NCBI GenBank assembly: GCA_030762935.1
Contig: CM060884.1
Coordinates: 77,853,696 to 77,917,695 of the forward strand
Source of the DNA: Hymenopus coronatus
Taxonomy: Eukaryota > Arthropoda > Insecta > Mantodea > Hymenopodidae
Direction of reading: 5' to 3'
DNA: 64,000 bases
Of this stretch, positions 58,301 to 64,000 are shown piece by piece (position 1 is the stretch's first letter; each line of letters starts with the position of its first letter). The translations under genes were made by a program, and so were the position numbers. The notes below the pieces were generated by a model, which saw nothing but the letters and a program-made list of their open reading frames with translations, had not been told where the DNA came from and made no database searches.

Positions 58301-61300
58301 CAATGTCATAGATGGGACTTGAACCACGGATCTCCCGGTCTCTAGCCGTGTGTAGGACTGGAGTTGGATAGGTAGAGTCAGACTGAAACATTCAATGTCA
58401 TAGCCGGGACTTGAACCACGGTCTCTAGCCGTGTGTAGGACAGGAGTTGGATAGGTAGAGTCAGAGCGAAAAATTCAATGTCATAGCCGGGACTTGAACC
58501 ACGGATCTCCCGGTCTCTAGCCGTGTGTAGGACAGGAGTTGGATAGGTAGAGTAAGACTGAAACATTCAATGTCATAGCCGGGACTTGAACCACGGTCTC
58601 TAGCCATGTGTAGGACAGGAGTTGGATAGGTAGAGTCAGAGCGAAAAATTCAATGTCATAGCCGGGACTTGAACCACGGATCTCCCGGTCTCTAGCCGTG
58701 TGTAGGACAGGAGTTGGATAGGTAGAGTCAGACTGAAACATTCAATGTCATAGCCGGGGCTTGAACCACGGTCTCTAGCCGTGTGTAGGACAGGAGTTGG
58801 ATAGGTAGAGTCAGAGCGAAAAATTCAATGTCATAGCCGGGACTTGAACCACGGATCTCCCGGTCTCTAGCCGTGTGTAGGACAGGAGTTGGATAGGTAG
58901 AGTCAGACTGAAACATTCAAAGTCATAGCCGGGACTTGAACCACGGTCTCTAGCCGTGTGTAGGACAGGAGTTGGATAGGTAGAGTCAGAGCGAAAAATT
59001 CAATGTCATAGCCGGGACTTGAACCACGGATCTCCTGGTCTCTAGCCGTGTGTAGGACAGGAGTTGGATAGGTAGAGTCAGACTGAAACATTCAATGTCA
59101 TAGCTGGGATTTGAACCACGGATCTCCCGGTCTCTAGCCGTGTGTAGGACAGGAGTTGGATAGGTAGAGTCAGACTGAAACATTCAATGTCATAGCCGGG
59201 ACTTGAACCACGGTCTCTAGCCGTGTGTAGGACAGGAGTTGGATAGGTAGAGTCAGACTGAAACATTCAATGTCATAGCTGGGATTTGAACCACGGATCT
59301 CCTGGTCTCTAGCGTGTGTAGGACAGGAGTTGGATAGGTAGAGTCAGACTGAAACATTCAATGTCATAGCCGGGACTTGAACCACGGTCTCTAGCCGTGT
59401 GTAGGACAGGAGTTGGATAGGTAGAGTCAGAGCGAAAAATTCAATGTCATAGCCGGGACTTGAACCACGGATCTCCCGGTCTCTAGCCGTGTGTAGGACA
59501 GGAGTTGGATAGGTAGAGTCAGACTGAAACATTCAATGTCATAGCCGGGGCTTGAACCACGGTCTCTAGCCGTGTGTAGGACAGGAGTTGGATAGGTAGA
59601 GTCAGAGCGAAAAATTCAATGTCATAGCCGGGACTTGAACCACGGATCTCCCGGTCTCTAGCCGTGTGTAGGACAGGAGTTGGATAGGTAGAGTCAGACT
59701 GAAACATTCAAAGTCATAGCCGGGACTTGAACCACGGTCTCTAGCCGTGTGTAGGACAGGAGTTGGATAGGTAGAGTCAGAGCGAAAAATTCAATGTCAT
59801 AGCCGGGACTTGAACCACGGATCTCCCGGTCTCTAGCCGTGTGTAGGACAGGAGTTGGATAGGTAGAGTCAGACTGAAACATTCAATGTCATAGCTGGGA
59901 TTTGAACCACGGATCTCCCGGTCTCTAGCCGTGTGTAGGACAGGAGTTGGATAGGTAGAGTCAGACTGAAACATTCAATGTCATAGCCGGGACTTGAACC
60001 ACGGTCTCTAGCCGTGTGTAGGACAGGAGTTGGATAGGTAGAGTCAGACTGAAACATTCAATGTCATAGCTGGGATTTGAACCACGGATCTCCTGGTCTC
60101 TAGCGTGTGTAGGACAGGAGTTGGATAGGTAGAGTCAGACTGAAACATTCAATGTCATAGCCGGGACTTGAACCACGGTCTCTAGCCGTGTGTAGGACAG
60201 GAGTTGGATAGGTAGAGTCAGACTGAAATATTCAATGTCATAGATGGGATTTGAACCACGGATCTCCCGGTCTCTAGCCGTGTGTAAGACAGGAGTTGGA
60301 TAGGTAGAGTCAGACTGAAACATTCAATGCCATAGCCAGGAATTGAACCACGGTCTCTAGCCGTGTGTAGGACAGGAGTTGGATAGGTAGAATCAGACTG
60401 AAACATTCAATGTCATAGCTGGGATTTGAACCACGGATCTCCTGGTCTCTAGCGTGTGTAGGACAGGAGTTGGATAGGTAGAGTCAGACTGAAACATTCA
60501 ATGTCATGGCCGGGACTTGAACCACGGTCTCTAGCCGTGTGTAGGACAGGAGTTGGATAGGTAGAGTCAGACTGAAACATTCAATGTCATAGATGGGACT
60601 TGAACCACGGATCTCCCGGTCTCTAGCCGTGTGTAGGACTGGAGTTGGATAGGTAGAGTCAGACTGAAACATTCAATGTCATAGCCGGGACTTGAAAAAC
60701 GGTCTCTAGCCGTGTGTAGGACAGGAGTTGGATAGGTAGAGTCAGACTGAAACATTCAATGTCATAGCCGGGACTTGAACCACGGTCTCTAGCCGTGTGT
60801 AGGACAGGAGTTGGATAGGTAGAGTCAGAGCGAAAAATTCAATGTCATAGCCGGGACTTGAACCACGGATCTCCCGGTCTCTAGCCGTGTGTAGGACAGG
60901 AGTTGGATAGGTAGAGTAAGACTGAAACATTCAATGTCATAGCCGGGACTTGAACAACGGTCTCTAGCCATGTGTAGGACAGGAGTTGGATAGGTAGAGT
61001 CAGAGCGAAAAATTCAATGTCATAGCCGGGACTTGAACCACGGATCTCCCGGTCTCTAGCCGTGTGTAGGACAGGAGTTGGATAGGTAGAGTCAGACTGA
61101 AACATTCAATGTCATAGCCGGGGCTTGAACCACGGTCTCTAGCCGTGTGTAGGACAGGAGTTGGATAGGTAGAGTCAGAGCGAAAAATTCAATGTCATAG
61201 CCGGGACTTGAACCACGGATCTCCCGGTCTCTAGCCGTGTGTAGGACAGGAGTTGGATAGGTAGAGTCAGACTGAAACATTCAAAGTCATAGCCGGGACT

Positions 61301-64000
61301 TGAACCACGGTCTCTAGCCGTGTGTAGGACAGGAGTTGGATAGGTAGAGTCAGACTGAAACATTCAATGTCATAGCTGGGATTTGAACCACGGATCTCCC
61401 GGTCTCTAGCCGTGTGTAGGACAGGAGTTGGATAGGTAGAGTCAGACTGAAACATTCAATGACATAGCCGGGACTTGAACCACGGTCTCTAGCCGTGTGT
61501 AGGACAGGAGTTGGATAGGTAGAGTCAGACTGAAACATTCAATGTCATAGCTGGGATTTGAACCACGGATCTCCTGGTCTCTAGCGTGTGTAGGACAGGA
61601 GTTGGATAGGTAGAGTCAGACTGAAACATTCAATGTCATAGCCGGGACTTGAACCACGGTCTCTAGCCGTGTGTAGGACAGGAGTTGGATAGGTAGAGTC
61701 AGACTAAAACATTCAATGTCATAGATGGGATTTGAACCACGGATCTCCCGGTCTCTAGCCGTGTGTAAGACAGGAGTTGGATAGGTAGAGTCAGACTGAA
61801 ACATTCAATGTCATAGCCAGGAATTGAACCACGGTCTCTAGCCGTGTGTAGGACAGGAGTTGGATAGGTAGAATCAGACTGAAACATTCAATTTCATAGC
61901 CGGGACTTGAACCACGGATCTCCCGGTCTCTAGCCGTGTGTAGGACAGGAGTTGGATAGGTAGAGTCAGACTGAAACATTCAATGTCATAGCCGGGGCTT
62001 GAACCACGGTCTCTAGCCGTGTGTAGGACAGGAGTTGGATAGGTAGAGTCAGAGCGAAAAATTCAATGTCATAGCCGGGACTTGAACCACGGATCTCCCG
62101 GTCTCTAGCCGTGTGTAGGACAGGAGTTGGATAGGTAGAGTCAGACTGAAACATTCAAAGTCATAGCCGGGACTTGAACCACGGTCTCTAGCCGTGTGTA
62201 GGACAGGAGTTGGATAGGTGGAGTCAGAGCGAAAAATTCAATGTCATAGCCGGGACTTGAACCACGGATCTCCCGGTCTCTAGCCGTGTGTAGGACAGGA
62301 GTTGGATAGATAGAGTCAGACTGAAACATTCAATGTCATAGCTGGGATTTGAACCACGGATCTCCCGGTCTCTAGCCGTGTGTAGGACAGGAGTTGGATA
62401 GGTAGAGTCAGACTGAAACATTCAATGTCATAGCCGGGACTTGAACCACGGTCTCTAGCCGTGTGTAGGACAGGAGTTGGATAGGTAGAGTCAGACTGAA
62501 ACATTCAATGTCATAGCTGGGATTTGAACCACGGATCTCCTGGTCTCTAGCGTGTGTAGGACAGGAGTTGGATAGGTAGAGTCAGACTGAAACATTCAAT
62601 GTCATAGCCGGGACTTGAACCACGGTCTCTAGCCGTGTGTAGGACAGGAGTTGGATAGGTAGAGTCAGACTGAAATATTCAATGTCATAGATGGGATTTG
62701 AACCACGGATCTCCCGGTCTCTAGCCGTGTGTAAGACAGGAGTTGGATAGGTAGAGTCAGACTGAAACATTCAATGCCATAGCCAGGAATTGAACCACGG
62801 TCTCTAGCCGTGTGTAGGACAGGAGTTGGATAGGTAGAATCAGACTGAAACATTCAATGTCATAGCTGGGATTTGAACCACGGATCTCCTGGTCTCTAGC
62901 GTGTGTAGGACAGGAGTTGGATAGGTAGAGTCAGACTGAAACATTCAATGTCATAGCCGGGACTTGAACCACGGTCTCTAGCCGTGTGTAGGACAGGAGT
63001 TGGATAGGTAGAGTCAGACTGAAACATTCAATGTCATAGATGGGACTTGAACCACGGATCTCCCGGTCTCTAGCCGTGTGTAGGACTGGAGTTGGATAGG
63101 TAGAGTCAGACTGAAACATTCAATGTCATAGCCGGGACTTGAAAAACGGTCTCTAGCCGTGTGTAGGACAGGAGTTGGATAGGTAGAGTCAGACTGAAAC
63201 ATTCAATGTCATAGCCGGGACTTGAACCACGGTCTCTAGCCGTGTGTAGGACAGGAGTTGGATAGGTAGAGTCAGAGCGAAAAATTCAATGTCATAGCCG
63301 GGACTTGAACCACGGATCTCCCGGTCTCTAGCCGTGTGTAGGACAGGAGTTGGATAGGTAGAGTAAGACTGAAACATTCAATGTCATAGCCGGGACTTGA
63401 ACCACGGTCTCTAGCCATGTGTAGGACAGGAGTTGGATAGGTAGAGTCAGAGCGAAAAATTCAATGTCATAGCCGGGACTTGAACCACGGATCTCCCGGT
63501 CTCTAGCCGTGTGTAGGACAGGAGTTGGATAGGTAGAGTCAGACTGAAACATTCAATGTCATAGCCGGGGCTTGAACCACGGTCTCTAGCCGTGTGTAGG
63601 ACAGGAGTTGGATAGGTAGAGTCAGAGCGAAAAATTCAATGTCATAGCCGGGACTTGAACCACGGATCTCCCGGTCTCTAGCCGTGTGTAGGACAGGAGT
63701 TGGATAGGTAGAGTCAGACTGAAACATTCAAAGTCATAGCCGGGACTTGAACCACGGTCTCTAGCCGTGTGTAGGACAGGAGTTGGATAGGTAGAGTCAG
63801 ACTGAAACATTCAATGTCATAGCTGGGATTTGAACCACGGATCTCCCGGTCTCTAGCCGTGTGTAGGACAGGAGTTGGATAGGTAGAGTCAGACTGAAAC
63901 ATTCAATGTCATAGCCGGGACTTGAACCACGGTCTCTAGCCGTGTGTAGGACAGGAGTTGGATAGGTAGAGTCAGACTGAAACATTCAATGTCATAGCTG
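46390..64000. repeat. 83/92-bp satellite of tRNA-like monomers with higher-order structure (runs off the window)
   Basis: About 200 monomers. The short form (83 bp) reads GGATAGGTAGAGTCAGACTG, AAACATTCAATGTCATAGCC, GGGACTTGAACCACGGTCTC, TAGCCGTGTGTAGGACAGGA, GTT. The long form inserts GATCTCCCG (92 bp) or a 91-bp variant GATCTCCTG with TAGCGTG. Short and long forms usually alternate, giving a 175-bp dimer. A private variant (AGTAAG for AGTCAG) recurs at 48497, 50861, 53749, 56454, 58551, 60915 and 63362. Each monomer has on the minus strand GGTTCAAGTCC or GGTTCAAATCC, a Pol III B-box. The overlapping 62-74 residue minus frames that repeat along the array are artefacts of the monomer, not genes. 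Confidence 0.97.

Noticed and set aside
46485..64000. Dozens of 62-74 residue minus-strand ORFs beginning MFQSDSTYPTPVLHTARD
   Set aside because: They recur with the 83/92-bp satellite period and start and stop wherever unit length shifts the frame; no real gene would tile this way.

Overview
The window looks like repeat-dominated nuclear DNA from an arthropod, probably an insect with a large genome. This is inferred from the transposon types (mariner-like, hAT-like, non-LTR), the tRNA-derived SINEs and a degenerate multi-copy zinc-ribbon-like gene that I associate with arthropods. I find no intact host gene, rRNA gene or functional tRNA gene. Nearly every open frame is a by-product of repeats. 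All boundaries were set by eye; repeat-copy ends are good to about 10-20 bases.

The commonest component is one dispersed family, which I call HPE (hairpin-ended element; provisional name). It has about 30 complete or partial copies between 1 and 46.4 kb. A complete copy is 0.85-0.95 kb. One end is a near-perfect palindrome around TACTATGTACATAGTA, flanked by TTCTCTA/TAGAGAA. The other end reads TCTGATGTGTTCCATTCACA followed by TGACTTTCTCTAC. The ends therefore share the subterminal inverted repeat ACTTTCTCTAC/GTAGAGAAAGT. A (GT)n tract lies near the hairpin end. No coding capacity is visible. A '+' strand call means the hairpin end is on the right. The layout recalls Helentron/DINE-1-type non-autonomous elements, but I cannot confirm that class.

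Three of the six tandem arrays are local amplifications of three different internal segments of HPE, each still flanked by HPE sequence: a 60-bp array (1318-4312), a 73-bp array (9810-11063) and a 47-bp array (29128-29741). Two further arrays (52 bp at 5041-6705, 46 bp at 7279-7990) lie inside the broken zinc-ribbon-like gene (4704-8350), on either side of a hAT transposase remnant.

From 46390 to the window end runs an uninterrupted satellite of 83/92-bp monomers, about 200 copies over 17.6 kb. Each monomer carries on the minus strand a Pol III B-box (GGTTCAARTCC type). It closely resembles part of a tRNA-derived retroposon at 45979-46050, just upstream. It has nested higher-order structure: an 83+92 bp dimer, 2.1-2.9 kb units, and a superunit of three such units.

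Other content: a degenerate 3.9-kb non-LTR retrotransposon on the minus strand (24173-28056) with PHD-like ORF1, endonuclease and reverse transcriptase; the C-terminal part of another non-LTR element (14590-15050); mariner-like transposase N-terminal (16059-16345) and C-terminal (40347-40605) remnants; at least four tRNA-derived SINE families, several copies with target-site duplications; and a TATA/initiator promoter-like stretch near 30706 that may be a solo LTR. The unassigned stretches are AT-rich and listed as such.
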